Below, piece by piece: positions 33,732 through 44,450 of a DNA stretch of 64,000 bases; the first letter of the stretch is position 1, and each line of letters opens with the position of its first letter. Made by a program: the position numbers and the translations under genes. Below the pieces are notes generated by a model. It had not been told where the DNA came from, searched no databases, and saw only the letters and a list, made by a program, of their open reading frames with translations. The stretch spans positions 20,304 to 84,303 of the forward strand of contig NZ_JABXKL010000018.1 in NCBI RefSeq assembly GCF_017114995.1, given 5' to 3'. The stretch comes from Nostoc sp. NMS9. Its GTDB lineage: Bacteria > Cyanobacteriota > Cyanobacteriia > Cyanobacteriales > Nostocaceae.

Positions 33732-34916
33732 ATGATTGTTTTCAGATACATCATCATTGGGCTGACTTATATAGGTTTGGGTTTAGGATATCTCCCTGGT
33801 TTGCGGATGAACCGAGCCAGTATTGCTTTAGTTGGTGCAGCTTTGCTGATGGCATTCGGGGTATTAGACCTCAAAGAAGCATGGCAAGCAATAGACTATA
33901 AAACGCTGATTTTCCTGTTTGGCATGATGATAATCAGTACAAACTTAGCTTACGCTGGTTTTTTCCAATTAACCCTTGATACAGTTACACACTTTACTCG
34001 CAGCCCTCTGGGTTTGCTGATTGTTTTAACTTTTGGCAGTGGGATTCTCTCGGCTTTTTTTCTGAATGATACCATTGCTCTAATTTTGACTCCTTTAGTT
34101 CTTGGTTTAACCCAAACTTTGAACCTCAATCCTATTCCTTACTTACTTGCTTTGGCAGGAGCAACTAATCTAGGTTCAGTAGCTACCTTAAGTGGTAATC
34201 CGCAAAATATTCTAATTGGTTCGTTCTCTGGTATCAGCTATCTCGATTTTGCGAAAGCATTGACTCCCATCGCATTAGTAAGTTTGTTGATCCAAATTGC
34301 TCTATTGTGCTGGCTTTATCCTGATGTCCGTTCTACTAAGTCTTTTCCGAGTGTAACCCCCGTGCGTTACCGCATATTTCAACCGTTACTTACTAAAAGC
34401 CTATTAATAACAGGAGGATTATTAATTGCATTCTTAATTGGAATACCCCCAGCCCAAGCAACACTCGTAGCTGCCAGTTTACTGTTCATTACTAGGCGAA
34501 TCAAACCGCAACGAATTTTAAATAAAGTAGATTGGGATTTACTGGTGATGTTTTCTGGACTATTTATTGTTACCGCTGGAGTAGAAAAATTAGGAATATT
34601 GAATTTATTTAGCGATTTAGTTTATAATCCCCTGAGCATATTAGGAATTACTGCTCTGCTTTCAAATTTAGTTTCTAATGTTCCAGCAGTATTGTTACTA
34701 CAACATTTACTTCCCCATCCAGACACAAAAACCTGGTTACTATTAGCAGCAGGATCTACCTTAGCAGGTAATCTAACTTTGTTAGGTTCAGTTGCTAATT
34801 TAATTGTTGCTGAGGCTGTTGCAAAACTTGGTTATCAGTTGTCATTCTGGGAACATCTACGTTTTGGTCTACCGCTAACTGTCCTAACTCTCATCCTGAC
34901 TTATTTTTGGATTTAG
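33732..34916 (+). CDS. Anion transporter of the ArsB/NhaD (ion transporter) superfamily
   Basis: 394 residues, ten or eleven membrane helices. Motifs: FLFGMMIISTNLAYAGFF, GILSAFFLNDTIALILTP (the helix-break ND motif), LALAGATNLGSVATLSGNPQN and the matching second-half LLSNLVSNVPAVLLL and AGSTLAGNLTLLGSVANLIV. The inverted-repeat organisation with SNVP and GNPQN fits carriers for arsenite, citrate, silicon or sodium. The substrate is unknown. It starts 34 bases after the MFS remnant, so its own promoter may lie in that debris. Confidence 0.82.
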   Translation: MIVFRYIIIGLTYIGLGLGYLPGLRMNRASIALVGAALLMAFGVLDLKEAWQAIDYKTLIFLFGMMIISTNLAYAGFFQLTLDTVTHFTRSPLGLLIVLTFGSGILSAFFLNDTIALILTPLVLGLTQTLNLNPIPYLLALAGATNLGSVATLSGNPQNILIGSFSGISYLDFAKALTPIALVSLLIQIALLCWLYPDVRSTKSFPSVTPVRYRIFQPLLTKSLLITGGLLIAFLIGIPPAQATLVAASLLFITRRIKPQRILNKVDWDLLVMFSGLFIVTAGVEKLGILNLFSDLVYNPLSILGITALLSNLVSNVPAVLLLQHLLPHPDTKTWLLLAAGSTLAGNLTLLGSVANLIVAEAVAKLGYQLSFWEHLRFGLPLTVLTLILTYFWI

Positions 34917-35048
34917 TCATTGGTAATTAGTCATTAGTCATTAGTCAACAAGTCTAGGGTACGCTGAACGAACACGGGTAGAATATTCTAAATTCTGACT
35001 CCTGAATCCTGTTTTATTTTTCGATATTCAGGTGGTTACTAAAAAATA

Positions 35049-35083
35049 AGGGTATTGGTAACTTGTCAAGTTGCCAATACCCT
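35049..35083. terminator. Strong hairpin between convergent genes (transporter and metK)
   Basis: AGGGTATTGGTAACTTG pairs with CAAGTTGCCAATACCCT with one mismatch: a long stem 37 bases beyond the metK stop. A GTCATTA tandem repeat (34918-34944) lies on its left. Confidence 0.7.
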
Positions 35084-35119
35084 CACGTAGATAAACTAAG
35101 TTTTTAGTAGCGTATAAGT

Positions 35120-36409
35120 CTAAGTCAGTGCCTGAGCAACTACTGCCGAAAGTGACTCATTCGCTGCTTGCTTCAACAATTCGGCTTTATCGGTCTGTTC
35201 CCAAGGCAAGTCTAAATCAGCACGCCCAAAATGACCGTAAGCCGCGACGTCCTGATAAAAACGTCCGCCTCGTTCACTTGGTAAGTTGCGTAAGTTGAAG
35301 GTATGGATAATCCCTGCTGGACGGAGTTCAAAGTGCTTGTTGATTAATTCCAGTAAGGTTTCTTCATCCACTTTGCCAGTGCCAAAGGTATCCACTAAGA
35401 TACTTGTTGGTCGTGCTACACCGATAGCATAAGATAACTGGATTTCAACTTTTTCTGCTAACCCAGCGGCGACAATATTTTTCGCTACATAGCGAGCCGC
35501 ATAAGCAGCAGAACGGTCTACCTTTGTGGGGTCTTTGCCAGAAAAAGCGCCGCCACCATGACGTGAATAGCCACCGTAGGTATCAACGATTATTTTCCGT
35601 CCTGTCAGACCAGAGTCTCCTTGAGGACCACCAACGACAAATTTGCCAGTGGGGTTGACTAAAAAACGTGTTTCCTCATTAGGTTTAACGTCAATGTCGC
35701 CAAAAACAGGTTCGACCACTGCTGACCAGAGGTCTTGTTTAATTTTGGCTTGTACTGCCACCTCATCCGTAATTTCCCCAATACTGGCTGTATGCTGGGT
35801 GGAAATTAGAATCGTATCAATACCTACGGGGCGTCCATCTTCGTAGACCACAGTTACTTGGGTTTTACCGTCAGGACGCAGGTATGACAATTCACCTGTT
35901 TTACGGACTGCTGCCAATCGGCGAGCAATGCGGTGGGCAAGACTGATGGGTAAAGGCATCAGTTCTGGTGTTTCGTTGCTGGCAAAGCCGAACATTATAC
36001 CTTGGTCGCCCGCGCCAATTTTGTCGAATTGTTCATCACTATCTTGTTCGCGGGTTTCTTGGGCGGTGTTAACACCTTGGGCGATATCAGGTGATTGTTC
36101 GTCTAAAGCTAGCAAAATGCTGGTGCTGTTAGCAGAAAAACCATTATCGGCATTGGTGTAGCCAATTTCAGCAATTTTTTTCCGGGCGAGATTGACGAAA
36201 TTTACATTAGCTTTGGTGGTTATTTCACCAGTGATTAGCACCAAACCAGTATTAACTACGACTTCAGCGGCGACACGACTGCTAGGATCTTGTGTCAGTA
36301 GGGCATCTAGAATAGTATCAGAAATCTGATCACAGATTTTATCTGGATGACCTTCGGTGACTGACTCAGAGGTAAATAAATATCGACGAGACAAAGGAAA
36401 TTCCTCCAT
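35120..36409 (-). CDS. metK: S-adenosylmethionine synthetase
   Basis: Makes SAM from methionine and ATP. 429 residues, slightly longer than bacterial MetK, as usual in cyanobacteria. Hallmarks: [32 protein letters not shown] (the adenine-binding hexapeptide GAGDQG), [11 protein letters not shown] and [19 protein letters not shown] (P-loop-like nonapeptide GGGAFSGKD). The start at [14 protein letters not shown] is supported by AGGAA six bases upstream. Monocistronic. Confidence 0.98.
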   Translation of the reverse strand: MEEFPLSRRYLFTSESVTEGHPDKICDQISDTILDALLTQDPSSRVAAEVVVNTGLVLITGEITTKANVNFVNLARKKIAEIGYTNADNGFSANSTSILLALDEQSPDIAQGVNTAQETREQDSDEQFDKIGAGDQGIMFGFASNETPELMPLPISLAHRIARRLAAVRKTGELSYLRPDGKTQVTVVYEDGRPVGIDTILISTQHTASIGEITDEVAVQAKIKQDLWSAVVEPVFGDIDVKPNEETRFLVNPTGKFVVGGPQGDSGLTGRKIIVDTYGGYSRHGGGAFSGKDPTKVDRSAAYAARYVAKNIVAAGLAEKVEIQLSYAIGVARPTSILVDTFGTGKVDEETLLELINKHFELRPAGIIHTFNLRNLPSERGGRFYQDVAAYGHFGRADLDLPWEQTDKAELLKQAANESLSAVVAQALT

Positions 36410-36655
36410 CGAGAGTTTTTTCGTTGACTAAATGTGAGTATTTAGTTCAACTACTAATTTCTGAAATCATAACAATATTTATACTTCAGTCGTTAGTATC
36501 TTCTTGATATTGATAAAAACCACTAACTATAAGGTAAATATCCGTAAGTAAGATAAATGTATGCTAATTATTTTTTAGTTAAAATGTATTTAATAACACA
36601 AAAAAAGGGGACACCCGCAAGCGCCCCCACAAGCTTTGACACAAACACTGCTGCT

Positions 36656-37660
36656 TTAAACCTGAACTGCTAACTTTGCTTCCGTAGCTGTCAACCGCTC
36701 ATAAGCAGCACGCATCTTCAAACCTGTAAGCACTTGGAAAAAACCAGTTCCATTATTGGAACCTGGATACTCACGGTGCTGGAGTAGCAAGTGAGTCAAT
36801 TCACCCTGATATTTAGTGGATGTATTGCTGAGATGGGTTTCGATGTAAATGACTTCTTCCAAGTTGTCAAATTGACCATCCACCTCTAGTACTGAGACAT
36901 AGCGACCATAGTAAACATCTGAACCGTAGTACAGTTGCATACCAGGATAAGAACAGGTCAGCTTGCGTCCACAGGGAGTCCAATTGATTGTTGACCCTTC
37001 ATCAAATAGGTAGGTTGGATCAAAGCCTTCCTTACCTTCCCGCTGGAGCATACGTACCCGTAAGACTCTACGTTCGGTGTCGTTTTTGATCAAGTTTGTG
37101 GGCAATACCTGGAGAACCACATCAGCAAATTCTCTTTGCGGTTCGATAAATTTATCAAAGTCAGGTTTGCGGGAATTGATTTGCGCTAACACATCTTCGT
37201 AGCGATGACCGCGTTCAGCCATATCTCGCTGGATTTTCCAGGCAATTTTGACCTCATCGCTAATGTCAAAATAAACACTGAAGTCGATTAGCGATCGCAC
37301 CCGCTCATCATATAAAGGATGCAGCCCCTCAACAACTATAATGTGATTCGACTCTATACGCTCTGGCGGATCGAGCAGGCCGGTTTCGTGGTTGTAAATC
37401 GGCTTATCAATCGCTTGACCACTTTTGAGCGCTTTAATTTGCTCATACATCAGATCAAAATTGTTTGCTCTGGGGTCTAGTGCCGTTATTCCCGTTTCTT
37501 TGCGCTGTTTGCGATCCAAGGAGTGATAGTCATCCAAGCAGATGACTGTCATTAAATCTTCACCAAACAAATCTATCAAACGACGCAAAAACGTAGATTT
37601 ACCGCACCCAGAGTCTCCGGCTACTCCAATCAGTACCACGCGTTCCGGCTTACTTGTCAT
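36656..37660 (-). CDS. prk: Phosphoribulokinase
   Basis: Calvin-cycle enzyme making ribulose 1,5-bisphosphate. 334 residues. Walker A GVAGDSGCGKSTFLRR at 12-27 carries one regulatory Cys; the other is in MTVICLDDYHS, the redox pair typical of oxygenic phototrophs. Other motifs: ALDPRANNFDLMYEQ, IVVEGLHPLYDERVRSLIDF and the lid with RDMAERGHRYEDV. Activity is expected to be controlled by thioredoxin and CP12/GAPDH. Single gene with a 1.4-kb noncoding region upstream. Confidence 0.97.
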   Translation of the reverse strand: MTSKPERVVLIGVAGDSGCGKSTFLRRLIDLFGEDLMTVICLDDYHSLDRKQRKETGITALDPRANNFDLMYEQIKALKSGQAIDKPIYNHETGLLDPPERIESNHIIVVEGLHPLYDERVRSLIDFSVYFDISDEVKIAWKIQRDMAERGHRYEDVLAQINSRKPDFDKFIEPQREFADVVLQVLPTNLIKNDTERRVLRVRMLQREGKEGFDPTYLFDEGSTINWTPCGRKLTCSYPGMQLYYGSDVYYGRYVSVLEVDGQFDNLEEVIYIETHLSNTSTKYQGELTHLLLQHREYPGSNNGTGFFQVLTGLKMRAAYERLTATEAKLAVQV

Positions 37661-40449
<2,789 letters not shown>

Positions 40450-40520
40450 GTGCTGAGTACCGTTAGCGGATAGCTAAGGTTGAGCCGCGTGCTGAGTTCT
40501 GAGTTCTAAGTTATGAATGA

Positions 40521-40545
40521 GTAGGGTGGGCAGTGCCTACCCTAC
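40521..40545. repeat. GTAGGGTGGGC palindrome after petH
   Basis: GTAGGGTGGGCA ... TGCCTACCCTAC, possibly acting as the petH terminator. Relatives are at 9487-9548 and 13821-13849. Confidence 0.6.
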
Positions 40546-40669
40546 AATTGTTTTATATAGATGGCTGAGGAAAGAGTTCTCAGTTCTGGGGGGTAAAGTA
40601 TTAAATACTTGTTACTACTCAGCACTCAGCACTCTAAGCTGAGGCACTTAAAAATGAATTGGGTGCAAA

Positions 40670-41956
40670 ATGGGTGTGAAACTAGGAATACTGGGATTAG
40701 GCACCGTGGGAACGGGAACAGTGCAGTTGTTGCAAGATAGCGCTGGGCGTCACCCATTGTTGCAAGAGATAGAAATCTATCGGGTGGGAGTGCGATCGCT
40801 AGATAAACCCCGTGCAGTAGAATTGTCTACGGAAGTCTTAACTACAGATTTAGAATCTATTGTCAACGATCCGGCGGTAGATATAGTTGTTGAGGTCATG
40901 GGTGGACTGGAGCCGGCGCGATCGCTCATTCTCAAAGCTTTAAGTAATGGTAAGCATGTAGTCACAGCCAATAAAGCAGCGATCGCCCGCTTTGGAGCAG
41001 AAATTTTCACCACTGCCAATCAAGCTGGCGTATACGTGATGCTAGAAGCCGCTGTGGGTGGTGGTATTCCAGTGATTCAACCCCTAAAGCAATCTTTAAG
41101 TGTTAACCGAATTCACACTGTAACAGGCATTGTTAACGGTACAACAAACTACATCCTGACACGGATGCAAACAGAAGGCAGCAACTTCAATGATGTCTTA
41201 GCTGATGCCCAGCGCTTGGGTTATGCTGAGGCTGATCCCACCGCTGATATCGATGGCTTAGATGCAGCAGATAAAATTGCCATCCTGGCATCATTAGGCT
41301 TTGGTGGACGCATCAACCTACAAGATGTTTATACTGAGGGGATTCGGCAAGTGAGCAAAACAGATATTGCCTACGCCGAAAAATTGGGATTTGTGATTAA
41401 ATTGTTAGCGATCGCTAAACGTGATACTCCCTCATCCCCCCTTTCCGTCAGAGTTCATCCTACCTTAGTGCCTCAAGCCCACCCTTTGGCTAGCATCAAC
41501 GGCGTTTACAATGCCATTCTTGTCGAAGGAGAACCTATCGGGCAAGTAATGTTTTTTGGCCCCGGTGCTGGTGCTGGTGCAACCGCCAGTGCTGTCACCT
41601 CAGATATTTTGAATTTAGTTGCTGTCCTCAAAACTAATACAGCAGTTACAAATCCATTATTAACTTGTGGGCATCAGGAATACTGCCAAATTGCACCAAT
41701 GGCAGACTTGATAACTCGATTTTACGCCCGTTTTCTCACCAATGACCAACCCGGAGTTATCGGTAAATTGGGTACTTGCTTTGGCAATTATGGCGTTAGC
41801 TTAGAGTCAATTGTCCAAACAGGCTTTCAAGGGGAACTAGCAGAGATTGTAGTTGTTACCCATGATGTGCCAGAAGGCAACTTTCGGCAAGCTTTGGCAG
41901 AAATTCGGAATTTCTCAGGGGTCGAAAGCATTCCTAGTTTACTGCGGGTACTTTGA
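40670..41956 (+). CDS. hom: Homoserine dehydrogenase
   Basis: Reduces aspartate semialdehyde to homoserine on the threonine/methionine branch. 428 residues. NAD(P) loop LGILGLGTVGTGTVQLL, VEVMGGLEPA, HVVTANKAAIA, AAVGGGIPVIQPL, GIVNGTTNYILTRM and the family signature region ADPTADIDGLDAADKIAIL. The last 75 residues are an ACT domain (NDQPGVIGKLGTCFGNYGV), the site of threonine feedback. The ATG at 40670 is used. Monocistronic. Confidence 0.97.
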   Translation: MGVKLGILGLGTVGTGTVQLLQDSAGRHPLLQEIEIYRVGVRSLDKPRAVELSTEVLTTDLESIVNDPAVDIVVEVMGGLEPARSLILKALSNGKHVVTANKAAIARFGAEIFTTANQAGVYVMLEAAVGGGIPVIQPLKQSLSVNRIHTVTGIVNGTTNYILTRMQTEGSNFNDVLADAQRLGYAEADPTADIDGLDAADKIAILASLGFGGRINLQDVYTEGIRQVSKTDIAYAEKLGFVIKLLAIAKRDTPSSPLSVRVHPTLVPQAHPLASINGVYNAILVEGEPIGQVMFFGPGAGAGATASAVTSDILNLVAVLKTNTAVTNPLLTCGHQEYCQIAPMADLITRFYARFLTNDQPGVIGKLGTCFGNYGVSLESIVQTGFQGELAEIVVVTHDVPEGNFRQALAEIRNFSGVESIPSLLRVL

Positions 41957-41989
41957 GATTAGTTGGGAGTCAATACTGTTCGGTTAAGG

Positions 41990-42017
41990 TAAGAGACGCG
42001 ATGAATCGCCGTCTCTA
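41990..42017. repeat. GAGACG palindromic repeat, copy 4 (imperfect)
   Basis: TAAGAGACGCGAT...ATCGCCGTCTCTA downstream of hom; relatives at 33241-33269 and 57863-57890. Confidence 0.55.
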
Positions 42018-42193
42018 CAATAATCAGTCTTTCGTCTTGACGGCGATTTCTCGCATCTTTGGCGATCAATAATTTTCATCAAAAAACCCTAACCGAACCG
42101 TATTGAGTCGGGAGTGAGGCTCGTCAAGTCGCTCTTGCTCCAATTTCTAATTACTCCGAAGGATTACAATCTCCATCTTATACAGACCAAGCT

Positions 42194-42484
42194 GTGAGTA
42201 AAACTTGGTTAACTATACAAGCTAAACTAAAAAATAAACTTACACCCCAGCGCGAGGCTATACCTATAACCTCTGCAACCAACCCATCAACTGCTCTCAC
42301 TCCCTTTCCCGACCATACGCAGCTACCAGAGTCTGATAGTAATTTTGTGTTCGCGATCGCCCGATGGGAAAAGTTTCGCTTTAATCCCCCACCGTCTCGC
42401 CAGCAGTTGGAAGCATTGGCTGTTGTAGTAGGGGTTGATGTCGATAGGTTAGTGCAGATCAAGCACCTGCTGGGGTGGGAATGA
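42194..42484 (+). CDS. Small hypothetical protein, coupled to the next ORF
   Basis: 96 residues from a GTG (MSKTWLTIQAKLKNKL). The C-terminal half, ARWEKFRFNPPPSRQQLEAL followed by AVVVGVDVDRLVQIKHLLG, looks like a compact helical domain, perhaps a small HTH-like fold. Its stop overlaps the next start (ATGA at 42481-42484). No family recognised. The opposite-strand frame over the same bases is judged a shadow. Confidence 0.45.
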   Translation: MSKTWLTIQAKLKNKLTPQREAIPITSATNPSTALTPFPDHTQLPESDSNFVFAIARWEKFRFNPPPSRQQLEALAVVVGVDVDRLVQIKHLLGWE

Positions 42485-42642
42485 AAATGGAGCCTATTCG
42501 GTTATGTGCTGCTTGTTATACCGAGTCACCATGTCACAAAATTGAATGGCAGTTGAAGGTGACACTGGGATGCGTAGGCAAAGCCCGTCGCAGACATCGC
42601 CAGAAATTACACTTGGGAGCAAAGTGTCCTAACCGTGGGTAA
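42481..42642 (+). CDS. Small Cys-rich hypothetical protein
   Basis: 53 residues, MKMEPIRLCAACYTESPCHK, then EWQLKVTLGC...LHLGAKCPNRG. Five Cys (9, 12, 18, 31, 49) suggest a zinc-binding knuckle. Starts by ATGA overlap with the previous gene. The middle VGKARRRHRQ is encoded by GCGTAGGCAAAGCCCGTCGC, a dispersed repeat, so part of the protein may be repeat-derived. Function unknown; it lies at the left edge of the accessory island. Confidence 0.5.
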   Translation: MKMEPIRLCAACYTESPCHKIEWQLKVTLGCVGKARRRHRQKLHLGAKCPNRG

Positions 42643-42999
42643 GGTTGAAAGATAGGTTATGTCTGTAGTGTTTTTGCCCGTCAAGGAAATGATAAAGTTG
42701 CAGAAGGCTGTCTAACTACCCACAACGCTTATTAACTGTCACCAACAGATTAAATGCTAGTTACAAATTTTGTGATTACATAAACTGCATCATGTACTAA
42801 AATAAATAGTACACATGAACTATTAAGATTGGCATCTAAACCTGAAAGTGTCAAGAGCTGAATACAACTCATTATAATAAAGCGATATCAATCCATGAAA
42901 AGCTCTCAAACAGTAGAGTTGTCAATGGAATGATTTTACCTATTAATATTTATTAAATTCCTACAAAAGTCTTATGCAAGTTAGTAAAGAGAGAGAACG
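42643..42999. other. Intergenic region before the Panacea gene
   Basis: 357 bases, AT-rich toward the right; probably holds the toxin-antitoxin promoter. TAAATAGTACACATGAACTATTAA at 42802 contains an imperfect inverted repeat AATAGT...ACTATT (42806-42825), a possible autoregulation site. Confidence 0.4.
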
Positions 43000-43485
43000 A
43001 TGTTGGAGAAGCTCATAAAATATTTTGTCTATGCGACAAAAGGTTATATTACAAAAACACAGCTAATCAAGTTTTTGTATTTAGCCGATCTTTACTCTGT
43101 CAAATGGACAGCAAAGCAGCTGACACATCTAGATTGGCGTTATTATTACTATGGCCCTTGGAATGAGGATATAGATAATACTTTAAATCAAATGGATGGT
43201 AAAGAAATATCTCAAGAATCTCAGGGAGATACAATACTTATCAAACTTGGTGCCCAAGCAGGTAATGTAGATGATTTAGAATTGCCTGTAAGTTTGACGT
43301 TAGTACTGGATAATATTAGGAGAGAATGGGCTGGTGCAGGACAAGATAAACTTACTCAGTTACTAGAGTATGTATATAACACTGCTCCCATGATGGAAGT
43401 AAAAGATACCCACAGACCTGAAGAAAAAGTTAAACTTAACTTACAAGCAGAAAGAGATAGATTAATCAATGAGTTAGGCAATTAG
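43000..43485 (+). CDS. Panacea/SocA-like (DUF4065) protein, likely antitoxin
   Basis: 161 residues. LIKYFVYATKGYITKTQLIK, FLYLADLYSVKWTAKQLTHL and WRYYYYGPWNEDIDNTLNQ are the DUF4065/Panacea core, a fold used as a broad antitoxin domain and, as SocA, as a proteolytic adaptor. The C-terminal third is charged and helical (HRPEEKVKLNLQAERDRLI). The next gene begins ten bases after its stop and encodes a MazF/PemK-like protein, supporting an antitoxin role for this gene. Shine-Dalgarno-like GAGAGAA before the ATG. Confidence 0.75.
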   Translation: MLEKLIKYFVYATKGYITKTQLIKFLYLADLYSVKWTAKQLTHLDWRYYYYGPWNEDIDNTLNQMDGKEISQESQGDTILIKLGAQAGNVDDLELPVSLTLVLDNIRREWAGAGQDKLTQLLEYVYNTAPMMEVKDTHRPEEKVKLNLQAERDRLINELGN

Positions 43486-43494
43486 GATTATCAG

Positions 43495-44109
43495 GTGGCT
43501 GGACAAAAACCTAGACAAGGTTGGATCTATTTTATTAATCCCTATAGGGTATCTCTACGTTGCAGAGTTGGACACACTCATATTTATGATTTGGATGAGC
43601 CAGGTGAAGTACAATGTCAGACTATCTCTTGCACTGAAAACATCAATTCTAGTAGAGTTTTTAGAGGAACGCATCCTTATGTAGTTTGGACAGGTGATGA
43701 GTTTCAGGATGAGTCAGGTTATATAGCAACTTTTTCTGTTATTCCTCTAACCTCACAAACAACATCTAACGGTTTACCAACAACGTATCCAATTAACCCT
43801 ACTAGCCAAAACGGTCTTGAGAAAAATTTTTATGTCCTGGTTCATCAACTGTGTACTGTTGATGCTAATTGCTTCAAAGACTCAGCAGGAAATTGGTTGG
43901 AACGCATGGGACAACTAGCTAAAGCAGATAAAGATGCTATAGAGCAGCGTTTAAAGTATTTTTTAAATATTCTAGACAATCCTAGCGATGACTGGTTTGC
44001 TCAAAATGCAACTATAGAGCTTTTACAAAAAGTTTTTTATTTTCTGCCTGACGAAAATACAAAAAATAGAGCCATAGAAGAATTAATAAACAATTTAGGC
44101 CGCTCGTAA
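43495..44109 (+). CDS. MazF/PemK-like protein, likely toxin partner of the Panacea gene
   Basis: 204 residues from GTG 43495. A short N-terminal knuckle (SLRCRVGHTHIY, EVQCQTISCTE) precedes a PemK/MazF-like barrel: HPYVVWTGDEFQDESGYIAT, FSVIPLTSQTTSNGLPTTYP, then FYVLVHQLCTVDANCFKDSA and WLERMGQLAKADKDAIEQRL, matching the order of strands and helices in mRNA interferases. A 50-residue helical tail follows. The second operon gene; convergent with the restriction operon, eight bases from the peptidase stop. The assignment rests on motif order, not on a strong match. Confidence 0.6.
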   Translation: MAGQKPRQGWIYFINPYRVSLRCRVGHTHIYDLDEPGEVQCQTISCTENINSSRVFRGTHPYVVWTGDEFQDESGYIATFSVIPLTSQTTSNGLPTTYPINPTSQNGLEKNFYVLVHQLCTVDANCFKDSAGNWLERMGQLAKADKDAIEQRLKYFLNILDNPSDDWFAQNATIELLQKVFYFLPDENTKNRAIEELINNLGRS

Positions 44110-44117
44110 ATCAGTAG

Positions 44118-44450
44118 TCATTGCTGACAATTTTTCTGTAACTTTATCTCTAACTCTTCCCAGTCAGGCAGATAAGCAAACATAAAACACTTAAATAGTT
44201 TACCGTGGTTAGGAACGAGGAGATGTACGAGTTCGTGAACAATGACAAATTCGCCCAATTCTTTTGGTAAGTCTAGCAGTTCAGTATTTAAAGTTAAGCG
44301 TCCTGTAGTAGAAATAGATGCCCACTTGCGCTTCATCGGACGCAGTTGAATTTGTTTGACTTGGACTTTAATACGATCGCTCCATTCTCCCACAGCATCC
44401 TTAAGTGCTTGCGCGTCTTTCCATTGGGGATTGTTGGAGTTAGCAATCAT
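44118..44450 (-). CDS. Short YgjP/DUF45-type zinc metallopeptidase, last gene of the type I RM operon
   Basis: 110 residues. [15 protein letters not shown] gives the HExxH zinc site and third ligand arrangement of YgjP/SprT-like gluzincins; [20 protein letters not shown] precedes it as in the family. Full YgjP proteins have about 230 residues, so only the catalytic half is present. The ATG overlaps the hsdR stop by four bases (ATGA), so it is translated with hsdR. Short forms like this often follow hsdR; the role in restriction is not established. Confidence 0.8.
   Translation of the reverse strand: MIANSNNPQWKDAQALKDAVGEWSDRIKVQVKQIQLRPMKRKWASISTTGRLTLNTELLDLPKELGEFVIVHELVHLLVPNHGKLFKCFMFAYLPDWEELEIKLQKNCQQ

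Noticed and set aside
42178..42462. 94-residue frame on the minus strand
   Set aside because: Opposite to the 42194-42484 gene, which has a coupled neighbour; Thr/Ser-rich low-complexity start.
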